Shown: piece after piece, positions 1-10,907 of the stretch
How positions within the stretch are numbered: position 1 is the stretch's first letter
Layout: the number at the start of each line of letters is the position of its first letter
Origin: Baylisascaris procyonis
Lineage: Eukaryota; Nematoda; Chromadorea; Rhabditida; Ascarididae
Direction: 5' to 3'
Length of the DNA stretch: 64,000 nt
NCBI GenBank assembly: GCA_037389465.1
Contig: JAZARR010000197.1
Location: 5,690,501 to 5,754,500 of the forward strand
The notes under the pieces: generated by a model
Database searches by the model: none
Seen by the model: the letters and a program-made list of their open reading frames with translations, nothing else
Told to the model about the DNA's origin: nothing
Position numbers and translations under genes: made by a program

Positions 1-103
1 ATTTTAGAAGACTATTTTCTGCTACTTCAGCACGTTCTTCAGCACTTTCAAGTGCCAATTGAACTTGTCGATATTTTTGAAGATTCATATTTGCCACTTC
101 CTC
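1..103 (-). CDS. Myosin gene, near-C-terminal rod exon (truncated by window edge)
   Basis: The acceptor ATTTTCAG precedes 103. The visible 34 codons start EEVANMNLQKYRQVQLALES and run to AENSLLK, where UNC-54 continues with its non-helical tailpiece. No stop codon lies in the window, so the C-terminus is to the left. Confidence 0.92.
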
Positions 104-2050
104 CTGAAAATTTCGTTCATCATTTTCATCAAATATTTATCGTGCATTTAAATATTTGTAAACAAAAATTGTTCGATCATATGCTCAAATTAGAATTATT
201 TACGAGGATGCTAAGATGAGCTAACATGCCTTTATAACCGTAAATTTATACTAACAGTGAAAGAAACATTTTCCCTGCTGAATCGTTGGAATTTTTTTTT
301 GCTTTTTTTTTAAAATTTTAGTGTGAAAATGTGAAGACACGAATTGCTGAGGCATATTCATATTCTAAAAATCGCCTACTTCGTTCATTTCTGATCATTC
401 AAAAGCAATATAGCAAACATTTACCAAAATTAAACGTTATCTGCTTGATTTGTATAAATTATACTATATAGAAGAATTGCTATGGTACACTTACGGCTTC
501 GTCTACTTGTTTCTTCTGCAATTTGATTTTGCCTTGAAGTTTTTCGATGAGATCGTTTAGACGATCGAAATTTTTCTTATCCTCATCGACTTGGAATTGC
601 AATTCACGACAACGGCGTTCTTGTTTCGAGAGTGTTTTCATTGCATCCTGATAACGTCGCACTTCATTCTCTAATTCAGTTTCAGCGCTTCGTACACGTT
701 GCTCCATTTTAGCGATCGCTTTTTGACCACCTTTAACTACTGCACTTTCCGCATCTTCTAGTTTAGCTTGCATTTCTTTGATAGTCATCTCAAGACCTTT
801 TCGTACTCGATCAATATGTGCACTATGCTCTTGTTCTTGACGTAACTCTTCGGAAAGACGTGCCGCATCTGCTGCAGCTTTTTTCGAACGTTCCTCGGAT
901 GCTTTCAACTCGTTTAGTGTTTCATCCAGATCGGTCTAAAATTCAAGGTTTTAATATAGGCAAACATTTCATCGAAAGCATTCGCACTGGACTTTCACTG
1001 CAAAAATGGCGAAATACCTTTCACAAGTTGACATTTTTAAATTTTTTCATTCATTAGAGTAAGTGAAAATATTCACTTAAATAATGAAAGTTTCTTTTTT
1101 TACTCTTATTTAAGCTAAAATGATGAACTATGAAGTGATAAATGAGAAATAATCAATCTATACTTAGATGTTGGATTTTTAACTCGAATTTTGCCTCTGA
1201 TAGCATAAGAAATGATAAGTGATAAAAATTAAGCATTACCCTTAGAAGTTGCATTTCTGATTCGAGCTTCTTCTTTGCTGCATTTAGATTAGCATTTCGA
1301 GTAGTTAACTCATTTTCTTGCTCTTTGCATTCGGCGAGTTCAACTTCTTGTTGCTTCTTTAGTCGTTCAGCCTATAAGACAATGAAATTTTTGATCCATC
1401 GCGAGAGCAAATCACTAAGCTACTTTAAGGTTCAGAAATCAATCAGGATGGAAGCAAACTTGCTGGTGGATATAGCCGCAGCTCCATGGTTTGATCGTTT
1501 CATATAGTTATTGCTTTGCCTAATTGCATTCCACCCACATCCTTAATTCTTACTAGCACTCCACAATTCTTCAAGCCAGAGTGTCAGGATATATATTTAC
1601 ATACAGGAAAATGGCGAACTGGCTAGATTCTTTATCAAAAAGCCATTCGACAAATTTTTTCAAACTTAATTCAATCCATCGAGTATACGTTCTATCCGCT
1701 TATGAGTAATCCAACACAAACGGCTTTCATCATCTTACTCTATTTATAAAAAAAAAAATTAAATCTCAATGAGGATATTAAATAAGAAGTATTGAAAATA
1801 GCGAACTTGCATGATGTTGACCATAATTTCTTCTTTTTCGGATTGTGCAAGTGCAAGTCGTTTCTCAGCCGAAAGGAAATTCTCTCGAAATTCGTCTCGA
1901 TGCCTTTGCTCATCATCGATTTGCATTTGCAATTCTTTGATTTGTTCAATATGTCGTTTGATGTTCTTTTGGGCATCAACATTCGCTTTATTTGCATGAT
2001 CTAATGCGATCTCTAGATCCTGAAACGACAGTTGTCCGGAAAAATTCGTA

Positions 2051-2117
<67 letters not shown>

Positions 2118-5100
2118 GCAAAGCTAAACCTTTCAATGTAATGTAATAATTTCTGTTTAGCATTTTTTCCGCTTCTGAAAACCATCATTTTACTTGAGGA
2201 AATCCACAGGTAAAGTTTCCAGCACAAAAGCATTCTTTAATCAATGTCTTAAATCTATTCTGAGCGCGACAACTCTTCAGCAAAAGTATTGCTCTTCTAT
2301 TGCAGGCAATTACGACTTAGAATAACCAATGGGTAAATATTTTTTACTGCAGTTTAAATTTGTGATTACGAAAGTACCATAAAAAATGTTATAACTTACA
2401 TTAATGTCCGATTCAAGCTTCTTCTTTACACGTAACAATTCGGTTTTACTTTTCACTTCAGCTTCCAAAGTTGCCTGCAGAAAATTATATCTTTCAATAA
2501 AATAACGATTTAAGTAACTGAAGATGATGCGTCTTTAAGTAACTGAAGAAGTCTGCTAGGAATGTATATTGAAATATTTTCGGTCATAACTTTTAAATTT
2601 TAATAAAGAATTCAGTTGCAAACGTTTTGTTCTATAGAGATTTATATCACTTAAGATATTTGTAGTAAGTCAACGTCAATAAGAAAGAAGGCAATTCGAA
2701 ACTGCGATCATCTGTCGATAAGGGTTTGTCTAGCGGTGGAACTCGCTGACGATAACAATAATAATGAAAGAAACCAAATGATTTCGCCTATTCGAAGAAT
2801 CTATTCTGTAAAAAGATTTAGGCTTATAGAGAAGAATGCCTCCTATATCTATCAAAATCGAAATAAAATATTCAAAGACAAGATGATAATATTAAATGAG
2901 ACTTACCTGCATTGAATCGAGTGCTCTTTGATGATTCTTACGCGTGTTTTCGAATTCTTCCTCTTTTTCTTGAATACGCTTCTCGATATCGGAACGTATT
3001 TGTGTCACCTCAAGTTGTGCTCGTGCTACTTTACTCTCTTCGGCTTCAAGTGCTGCTTCAGCTTCATCAAGAGCATGTTGTAGCTCATCTTTTTCGATGT
3101 CAAGTCGTCGTACAACTTTCTGAAGTTCATGAACAGAGCGTCCACCATCGCCTAATTGATCTTGCAGATCTTTAATTTCTTGACTAAGTGTCTTATTATC
3201 GCGTCGCAATGTTTCCACTTGCTCAGTGAGGGCTTCATTTGATGAACGCACTTTAAACAACTCGGTCGATGAATTACGTGCATTACGTCGCGCAGCTTCA
3301 AGCTCTTGATTAAGGTCATCCAACTTTTTCTTCCATTCATCAATAATCTTATCAAACATTTTTTGTTTCTTCTCCATTTGTGCAATAACGGTTGTATGAC
3401 GTTCCGTCTCCGATTGTGCTTCTTCAATTTCAACACTAAGACGAGATTTCGCCTTATCAAGTGCGGCAATCTTTGCATTTGTAGCGTCTAATGTTTCCTG
3501 AAGTTCAAGAATTCGTGCTTGTTGCTTCCTTTTAACATCCTCCACCTCATCGGCACCAACAAGTCCTTCACCTTCGAATTTTGCTTTCCATTGTTGAATC
3601 TCTGCATTTGCTCTACTTAGCTGGCGTAAAATTTCCGCTTTACTTGAAACTTCTTCATCGATCGATTCATGTAGTTGCTCCACTTCATGTTGTAGATTCT
3701 TTGCGGTCGCATTCAATGTCTGACGTTCACGTGTCTCATCGTTAGCCGCACGTTTTGCCTCTTCTAATTGACTAACATATTGTGTTTTCATACGTGAGAT
3801 TGCAGTTAATTGTGCTTCAAGTTCTTCCACTTGTCGTGTTAGATCACTATTCTCGTTGTTGAGACGTACTTTAAGTCCAACAAACTCCGATACTTGTCTT
3901 GCTTGCTCGTCACATTTACTCTGTAATTCAGCAACTTGTACTTCAAGTAATTTTGTCATACGTTCTTGATCGGCTTTCGATTTAATTTCAACATCAAGCA
4001 TTGAATTCACATCTTCTAGTTGACGTTGTAATGATTGACGTTCTTTTTCGGCTTTTGTTTTCGTCTTTTGTAGTTCTTCAAGTTGATCACTAAGCTCGGC
4101 AATCGCATCACCGTTCTTCTTGCGCATGGCGGCAATTGTACTCTCTTGTGCCATATTCGCTTCATCTAGTTCACGACGTAATTTCGATAGTTCAGCTTCA
4201 CGTCTTTTATTAAGCTCGATTTGTGCAGCTGTCGCGCCACCTTGTTCATCTAGTCGTTCGCTCATTTCTTCGAGTTCACGTTGCATATCCGATTTTGCAC
4301 GATCCGCTTTAGATCTGAGTTGACGCTCATGCTCAAGCTCTTCCTCTAGCTCCTGAGCTCTTGTCGAGTTGTCTTTTATTTGTCGTTGCATGCGATTGAC
4401 CAATGTTTGTTCCTCTTCGAGACGAACACCAATTGAATGTAAATCGGCCTCCTTTTTCTTGAGGCTACCTTCGAGTTCACTTTTTTGTTTGCTTACCTCT
4501 TCGATATTTTCCTGTACAATTTTCAATTCAGATTCTACTTTTCTTTTTGCCTTCTCAATATCCAATCTTCCACGTTTCTCTCGTTCCATATTTTCCTCGA
4601 GCTCATCGAGAGCTTGTTCAAGCTTCGCTTTGATGCGATTTCCTTGGGCGCTTTTGTCCTCTTCGGCTTGAAGATCTTCGGCAAGCTTACGATTTGCTTC
4701 CTCGTGTTGTTTCTTTTCTTTGTTCAATTTTGCAATCATTTCATCCTGTTGGTTCATTTCTTCTTGCAATGATTTGATTTGTTGTTCTTTTGCTTGTTTT
4801 TCCTCTTCAGCTTTCTGCAACTCGATCCCAAGATCACCAAGACTATGCTTCAAGTCTTCACAATCTTTCTCTGTCTTCTTTTTAGTACGTTGCATTTCAG
4901 CAGTTTTCTCTTCTTGTTGAGCAAGACGTTCATGAACATCCTTCAGATTCTTTTCAAGATCGTTTTTCACTCCAACCAATTTGCTGAGTCGCTCCTCCAC
5001 CGTTGCGGCACCACTTTTTGCAAATTCAAGTTGAGCTAATAATTTTTCTTTCTCATCCTTCGCTTTTACTAATGATTCTTCAACTTCCTTACGACGCTTA

Positions 5101-6217
5101 TCCTCCTCTTCAAGGATTTCTTCTAATTCGCCCATTTTATGCTGAAGATTGTCTAATTCCTCTTGCATTTTACCCGATTTCAGCATAGGTCTTATTCGAC
5201 CAAACACTTGATACCATCCCCATGCTCGAAGTTTGCTCCAGTTACGAATATTCTTTTGCACTACCACCAATGCTTTCTTCTCATTTCGTTTTCGCTTCAC
5301 TTCAGTCTAAAATTGTGGTTATAAATTAACGATAATGAAATCAAGCAAAAGAAAGCATGACCTTTTTCCTTTCTTACTGGGAATATAGCTCTCGCTTCCA
5401 ATTTTTTCCTCACCTTACTTACCTATTTACTCGACTTTTTGAGAACTATTAGAGAGTATTTATTCCATATAGTTCAAGAATGTAGTTTATATGGATGGTA
5501 CAGGTAAGTTGATTACCTTATCAGAGATAATCTTTGCGCGCGAGGAGCATAAAAAGGAAAGAAGGATGGAGTGTTAAATAAAAGAATGCATTCTTTGTAA
5601 ACTACGATGCGATGGAAGGAGAAGAAAAACATAAATAAACACATCTCGCTTTTCAAATGATGACGTAGACGGGAAGATGGTAACAACTTGACAATTACTT
5701 GAGCCAGTATGTTGGAAAAAGTCGACTTTATCGCGATACATTCGCTGATTATCCACTTACAAAAATTCTACCAATCAACCCTCATCCACATAATGTTTGA
5801 GAATGAAAACCAGTGTCGAGTGGATTGGCCAATGTTACGAAATTGATTAGTCAGTGCTCCTAATTGTTGCGAAATTTCAGATTATTAACTGGTGGAAAAT
5901 TTTTCGAAGAGGTTCGAGGTGCTAAGATTCATGAATGCTCTCATATACGTAAATGCAGATAGAAAGAAGCAACAACAGAAACAAACCAGTTGAAAAAATG
6001 AGCGAATATGTGATTGAAGGTTTGCGGCGAGTAGCTCGAGCTTCTCATCTTTAGGCTCATTTTTAACTTCATCTCCTCCTTCGACCGTAACGTTAAGCAT
6101 AGATTGTTCTTGAGTATTGGTTTTTGTGGCTTCCTTAGCCTCGTGTTTAGCTTCGGTTTTTGAATGTTCTTTTGCCTTTGCCATGCGCTTAGTGATGCCC
6201 ACCTTCAAAATATTCAT
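1..6217 (-). CDS. Muscle-type myosin II heavy chain, neck and rod only visible (3' end off window)
   Basis: Seven exons on the minus strand, in transcript order 6202-5987, 5306-2907, 2474-2400, 2019-1807, 1371-1240, 935-495 and 103-1, give about 1,193 residues running off the window. Every intron is phase 0 and all junctions join without a gap against UNC-54-type myosins. The protein has a divergent neck, the head-rod junction proline (GRIRPMLKSG) and a continuous heptad coiled coil that is nearly collinear with nematode muscle myosins (for example ELEIALDHANKAN-like and LRQEQEHSAHIDR segments). Such rods pack into thick filaments of the sarcomere. No motor-domain exon is seen upstream as far as 23 kb; instead the first exon begins with a Lys/Glu/Thr-rich segment. 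Start candidates are ATG 6217 (in-frame TAG upstream) and ATG 6184. Which paralog this is (unc-54, myo-1/2/3 or another) cannot be settled by eye. Confidence 0.93.
495..935 (-). CDS. Myosin gene, 147-codon rod exon
   Basis: The acceptor AATTTTAG and donor GCC|GTAAGT bound 441 bp, phase 0. It starts TDLDETLNELKASEERSKKA and ends KLQKKQVDEA. It contains LQFQVDEDKKNFDRLNDLIE, nearly identical to the C-terminal light-meromyosin region of nematode muscle myosins. Confidence 0.95.
1240..1371 (-). CDS. Myosin gene, 44-codon rod exon
   Basis: The acceptor CTTATAG and donor AGG|GTAATG bound 132 bp, phase 0. It encodes AERLKKQQEVELAECKEQEN through AAKKKLESEMQLLR, equivalent to the UNC-54 segment ending RKLEGEIQAIH. 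Confidence 0.92.
1807..2019 (-). CDS. Myosin gene, 71-codon rod exon
   Basis: The acceptor is CGTTTCAG. The donor CAA|GTTCGC is weak, but it gives exact length agreement with UNC-54 across the junction (EEIMVNIMQ|AERLKKQ, 16 residues in both). The exon starts DLEIALDHANKANVDAQKNI and contains FLSAEKRLALAQSEKEE. The alternative donor after EEIM would delete five residues of the heptad pattern. Confidence 0.9.
2051..2110. repeat. (TA)n microsatellite in myosin intron
   Basis: About 60 bp of alternating TA with one TG interruption, inside the 380-bp intron between the 71- and 25-codon exons. Confidence 0.95.
2400..2474 (-). CDS. Myosin gene, 25-codon rod exon
   Basis: The acceptor TTCTGCAG and donor AAT|GTAAGT bound 75 bp, phase 0. 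It encodes ATLEAEVKSKTELLRVKKKL followed by ESDIN, matching the light-meromyosin segment that follows 'ALESMQ' in UNC-54. Confidence 0.93.
2907..5306 (-). CDS. Myosin gene, 800-codon main rod exon
   Basis: The acceptor TTTTAG and donor CAG|GTAAGT bound exactly 2,400 bp in phase 0. It starts TEVKRKRNEKKALVVVQKNI (second, regulatory light-chain IQ position), passes WGWYQVFGRIRPML (head-rod junction) and then forms an unbroken coiled coil through S2 and most of light meromyosin, ending ALDSMQ. Hallmarks shared with UNC-54 include DEQGGATAAQ, ILRQLSRANAEIQQWKAKFE and KRIQEKEEEFENTRKNH. A single exon of this size is much longer than the other rod exons. Confidence 0.97.
5987..6202 (-). CDS. Myosin gene, first visible exon: charged N-terminal segment plus first light-chain-binding position
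   Basis: The acceptor is probably TTTTGAAG at 6206-6203, unless the exon is 5'-terminal and starts at ATG 6217 or ATG 6184. The donor is CTG|GTTTGT after 5987. The 72 codons begin VGITKRM and continue with a stretch rich in Lys, Glu, Ala and Thr, then LAANLQSHIRSFFQL, which aligns with the first IQ (essential light chain) helix of conventional myosins. From that Gln-containing motif to NIRNW the spacing is exactly that of scallop-type myosins (34 residues), so the splice is correct. Between the position equivalent to 'AGVL' after the converter and the IQ helix there are about 40 more residues than normal. Confidence 0.75.
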
Positions 6218-7306
6218 ATATGTACATATGTAATTAAGCTCTACTCGCCTCTAGAGATTTCCGATATTCTCGGAAAATAAATCCAGAAAATTAGGTAATT
6301 AAAAGTGATCGCATGAAACAACGTAACTCACTCATTAATCGTGGACGCGAAATCTTCAGATTTCGCTTAAGAAGGTTGAACTATTGAGAAAAAGATATGC
6401 GGGTATATCTGCGTATAATAATATAGCTAAACATAATACAGTAGCCTGCCTAAGCATACGGCCATTAAGTCAAATATATCTAACGTAGGGAATTATATGT
6501 AATAAATATTATATGCATTGTCATCACCATACAGGATCATACGAACATACAGGAAATCAATATTGGGCAAATGAAAATCGATTGTTATTCTGTTTCAGTT
6601 AGATATATATGCTATGCGATCTAAAGTGGCACATTGTGGAAACCGAACTTAAGAGTCAACGCTGTCAGGTGAGATAAAAGTGTTGACTTAAATAAAAATG
6701 CACTTTTTTTCAGCTAGCTAGTTTCGTTGAAAGTATGTCAAATAATTTGTTACGGTGCCACTTGAGTGGACGTTTCTTCCTCCTCTTTTACTAAGTAATT
6801 CACTTTGTGAATATTTAGAAAATGCATTCACTAGTCCCCATTTCTTAGCAATACTTTTCGATTACTTTTTCCTCATCTATCATATTATTTCATGCACATC
6901 GAATTTCTTCTTCTACTCAAGTCACATTCTCAAATGTAAGCTGTAATTACTGAGTAAATACCAAGAATAGAGACGAGGAAAGGAGCTTATAAATAAGTGG
7001 GAAAGCGCATCAGAAAAGCTGACGCGATGTGTGCTTTTGCAATTCTACTTATTAGACCAACCAGCATCCTAAATTACAAAAAAAAAATGAAGGATGGCCT
7101 GTAAGGTATTCATATTATGCAAATTTTGTGCAAAAGATCCGTTTTATTGAAATTGCTTAAATTTTATTGAAGTTTATTGAAATTGGTGACAAAATTTTCG
7201 CCACTCAACTAGGCGCGACCTGATTAGTTGTAGAATGGATGAAAATTTTCACTCATAATTAGTACCTAATAATACCTTCCGAAGCTGATAAAATAACTTG
7301 AAACGT

Positions 7307-7319
7307 AGGTCAGAGGTCA
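7307..7319 (+). promoter_or_regulatory. Perfect DR1 nuclear-receptor element
   Basis: AGGTCA-G-AGGTCA: two consensus half-sites as a direct repeat with one-base spacing, the classical target of RXR/HNF4-type nuclear receptors. It lies about 1.1 kb upstream of the first visible myosin exon. Function is inferred from the motif only. Confidence 0.45.
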
Positions 7320-10300
7320 TCACTCAGTGTAGATTGTGCTCACTAATTATCACAACTCTGGTTGTAGTGCTTGTCATGACGAAACCAACACATCGACAAA
7401 TATACAGACAAACATTTGCACAGACATCGCTATGCCATTGTTTTCTAACAGATGACCTTCAAAGATATGGATTCAAAGAAGGATATGAAAGAATACAGTA
7501 TTTATAAATGAAAAATTGAGATCTTGTTGAAAATTCTTTCAAAATTAATCGTAAAATAATTGTAAAAAATGCTTAACGATCCTATCGTTCGGCTTAAAAA
7601 TGTAGCTCAAATGATGGGATGATCTACTTTATTTCAAGAGGAAATATTACTGTAAACCATCGTATTAATTAAGGAGTAAACAAGATAGTTGGAAACTCTC
7701 TCTCTTTTCATCCAATGTGAACAGAAAAGATGTGCTATGTTTGGTGGATTAGGGCTGTTATGAACTCATCAGTGTATCCGAGGCACTCGTTCCTTCCTAG
7801 ACTGCTTTAAAGGATCTAATCAAAGCGTTTGAAAGAAATTGTGGAATTATTTGTTTTGTTCAATATCATTTGCTTCGAATAGCTCGGAAATATTCATGAA
7901 AAATATGCCATTCAAAATTATCGAAATGCATAAACAGCTAAAATTATGTGAAGAAGAAATGAGTTTTCGTGAATTTTCAAAGAATTTTTCCCAATTGCAT
8001 CTTTGTATGCCTATATTAATCGCATTGTATACCTATTTATTTGTATAGCGAGCTTATAGTTGTTCTTTTCCTTAAAACCGATCAACGCACACTTTTATTA
8101 GATCGAAAATAAATCCAAACTGAAATAAGGAGGAGAAGTTGCTAAGTTTCTCAAAAAATCAGAAAGACTTTATAGCCTGAAGAATGAGGTACCAAAATTC
8201 AATAGTAAAAGAGTGGCTGGAATACCACGAATTACACACCAATATGACATTGAGCGTTTTGACCTTTGTAATTTGTATTGAAATGCAAGATGTTGGTTGC
8301 ATCATTGCTCAAGCATAATTGGACATATGCAAAAAGATTGATCAGGCATCAAAGCTGTTCAGAGGTGAATGAGGGATTCTAAATAGCACAACGGCGGGAC
8401 TCTGCTAGAGATTTTGATCAAATTGTGCTTCATCGGTTACACGCAGTCGAATCCACCCTTTCTTATCCACCCTCTATTTTTCCTGTCCATATTCGTTTCC
8501 TTATTTCACCTCCGTCACTCCTTACCGAAGTTATTACATATAACAGCAGCCGCAGTGTAATGCAATATCATCACTAAAACTTTCACATTGCAAAGGAATG
8601 TTTATGCACTTTCGAATTCGAAATTTTTCAACCACAGTTATATTGTCGAATTTTTTGGAACGTTTTATGAGCAATCATTGTCTAGCTAGAAATAAACCAG
8701 AACTTTCGAATATCTGAGATCAAAAACTTTTCAAGGATCTCATTTTGGATCAGCTTCAACGTTTTCCGATCAGGCCATAAGACTTGTGGTCTTGGTTATT
8801 GGAGCAATTCTGGCTAAGGCTTAGTGGAGGAATTCAATACTATCTTAGCATACTCATTTATTTGCTAAAATAAACGCAAACTAGTCGATTTGCGATGTAA
8901 ACGATCAAAGTCAGAGGCACAAATGTCAAGCGAAGAGGACGATCGAAGACTACATCGATTTGTTGCATAAAGATCAGGTACACACATTGTTTGCACATCG
9001 GCATTTATTCAGGAAAATGTTTTGTGTAAAATTTACCGACTGCATTTCTGGATTCTTGGTTTTCGTTATTGTTGTATAGCAAAGAAAAGTTAATCCAATG
9101 AAAGGAACACTCTAATTTCATTGAAAACTTATCTATATCTAAGAATACTAAAAGAACACTCAAATATCCTCTACAATCTGCTTGTACCTACGGAAGAATA
9201 CGCAAATGCTCTTCACACTTGCACTTCAATAGTTCATTTCAGGAACGTTTGGAGTGAGATATTGATTAATAAGGAAGCAATATAGATATGTGTTTATGAG
9301 GCAGTTTGAACGCTACTTTCATTTAGTCTTTATTTATCGTGTAAGTAAATTGGAGGATAAGCTCACCTTTTGAAAAAATTTTTGCTCTTTGATATCAATG
9401 AAAATATTCAAATTACTGTTAGAAAATTAAAATTTCCATTTATATCTACCTATATTAATTCTCCGTATATACTTCAGTTTTCTACCGAGGTATACAATAA
9501 GATAGAGGAGAATAGAATTAACGAAGTTTAATCGATAGCAATTCAGTAGCAATTTCATATATCAAAAACAAGAATAAGCTTGCTTAAGAAAGCAGTAACG
9601 CTTACGACGGCAAACGACGATTGTACACTGAATGAAATAAGTGAAGTTGCACTGTATGTGGATCGCTTTAAAGTATACCACATAACGTTTTTTTCTTACA
9701 CCTCTACAGTCGTCTCTTTTTTTTGTTTCGCTAACGGAAGAGCAAACACTCAAACATTTAGCTGATCACTCACCAACGCAATCTTCTAGCCAATCCGACG
9801 ACATCCACCGAGATTTGCTACTCTAAATGCTTGTAACGATAGAGAAAATGCAAAAATTGAATTGCTATTGAAGAGACGGTATTGTTGGTATAGACAAGAA
9901 ATTCTTAGCATTCCAGACATATGCCAGGATTGGGAGGATACTTTCGATACTCTCGTCTACGATCCTTATTGTATCAATGGGTTTCGTCGACCGTCTCTTT
10001 TCTGCTTTGTTTAGTCATAATAGAGAAGGTATTAGAAGAATCCGCTTCGTATCGCTATATTTGGGATAGATGAGTGTGGATATTTTTATTGTGCTGTTGT
10101 TGCTTGCAGTTGTTTTCAAGTTGAATTAAATATGGTAAATGATATTTACGATACATCTGTCAGTGTGGCGGTAAATCGAATAATGAAATATACTGTATTC
10201 ACTGGCACAATATTTGAAAATATAATTTTGCACATGCATACGCAATGGAATTGTTAGGCATGAGATTTTGTGAGAAGTGAAAATCTCGTTAAGAACACGG

Positions 10301-10538
10301 AAGTTTAACACCGGCCTTTCTCTACAGCATCTGTTCGTTAGCTTATGCTCCGAGCTAGAGTTGCATTTGAGCTGAGGCGAATACTCAAGCTGAATGCTCC
10401 CTAATGTGTTTTTTCCTTGCCTAAGAAGCGATAAAGGGAAAGGAAATGCCCGCTAGGTCTAATTAGGAGAGCAGAGGCTGCAAGAATCTTGTTCCGAGAA
10501 AATCGCCGAAGGTATTTTTGAAGGATATAGATTGAAGA

Positions 10539-10907
10539 GTGCTATTTATGTTGGCGGCTCTAGGACTCATGGAAGGGAGTGGAAAATTAACCCTCCAAGA
10601 TAGTGCTTCATATTTGCAACAGCGCTCTTGCAGCAGTGATATACTACTCGAGCTAAGCGATTTGGGGGCTGCTATCATCAACGAATGGTCAACGGGAGAT
10701 ATGGATCAGCGACTGGTTAACGGGAGATATGGATCAGCAACTGATCAAAGAAAGATAGGGGGGAGTTATTACTTGCCTGAATTCGGCCGGACTATCTCAG
10801 AATACGGCCACTCGTTGCACTATTTAACTTTAATTGCTTACTTTTCAGTCAATGAGAGCATTGTGAGGAAGGTTTTGCCCTCCTACTGCTTCATATGCTT
10901 GGAGTAG
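10539..10907 (+). other. Unrecognised 122-codon open frame containing a 28-bp tandem duplication
   Basis: The frame starts MLFMLAALGLMEGSGKLTLQ and stays open for 369 bp in a slightly GC-richer patch. The opposite strand is also partly open. No family is recognised and no clear splice sites flank it. In a window this AT-rich, an open frame of this length is expected about once by chance, so it may not be a gene. Confidence 0.15.
10687..10742. repeat. 28-bp unit, two tandem copies
   Basis: Two adjacent 28-bp units with the core AACGGGAGATATGGATCAGC differ at only two positions (TC/TT and GC/AA contexts), a recent local duplication. Confidence 0.9.

Noticed and set aside
6348..6396. Exon-like segment on the minus strand (CTCAATAG acceptor, GA|GTGAGT donor) just upstream of the myosin exon
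   Set aside because: In the phase needed to join the myosin frame it contains TAA and TGA, and in other frames (RNLKISRPRLM) it resembles no part of a myosin head. At most it is non-coding leader.
6600..6669. Plus-strand segment between TGTTTCAG and CAG|GTGAGA
   Set aside because: All three frames contain stops and no partner exon is visible, so it could only be a non-coding exon and has no further support.
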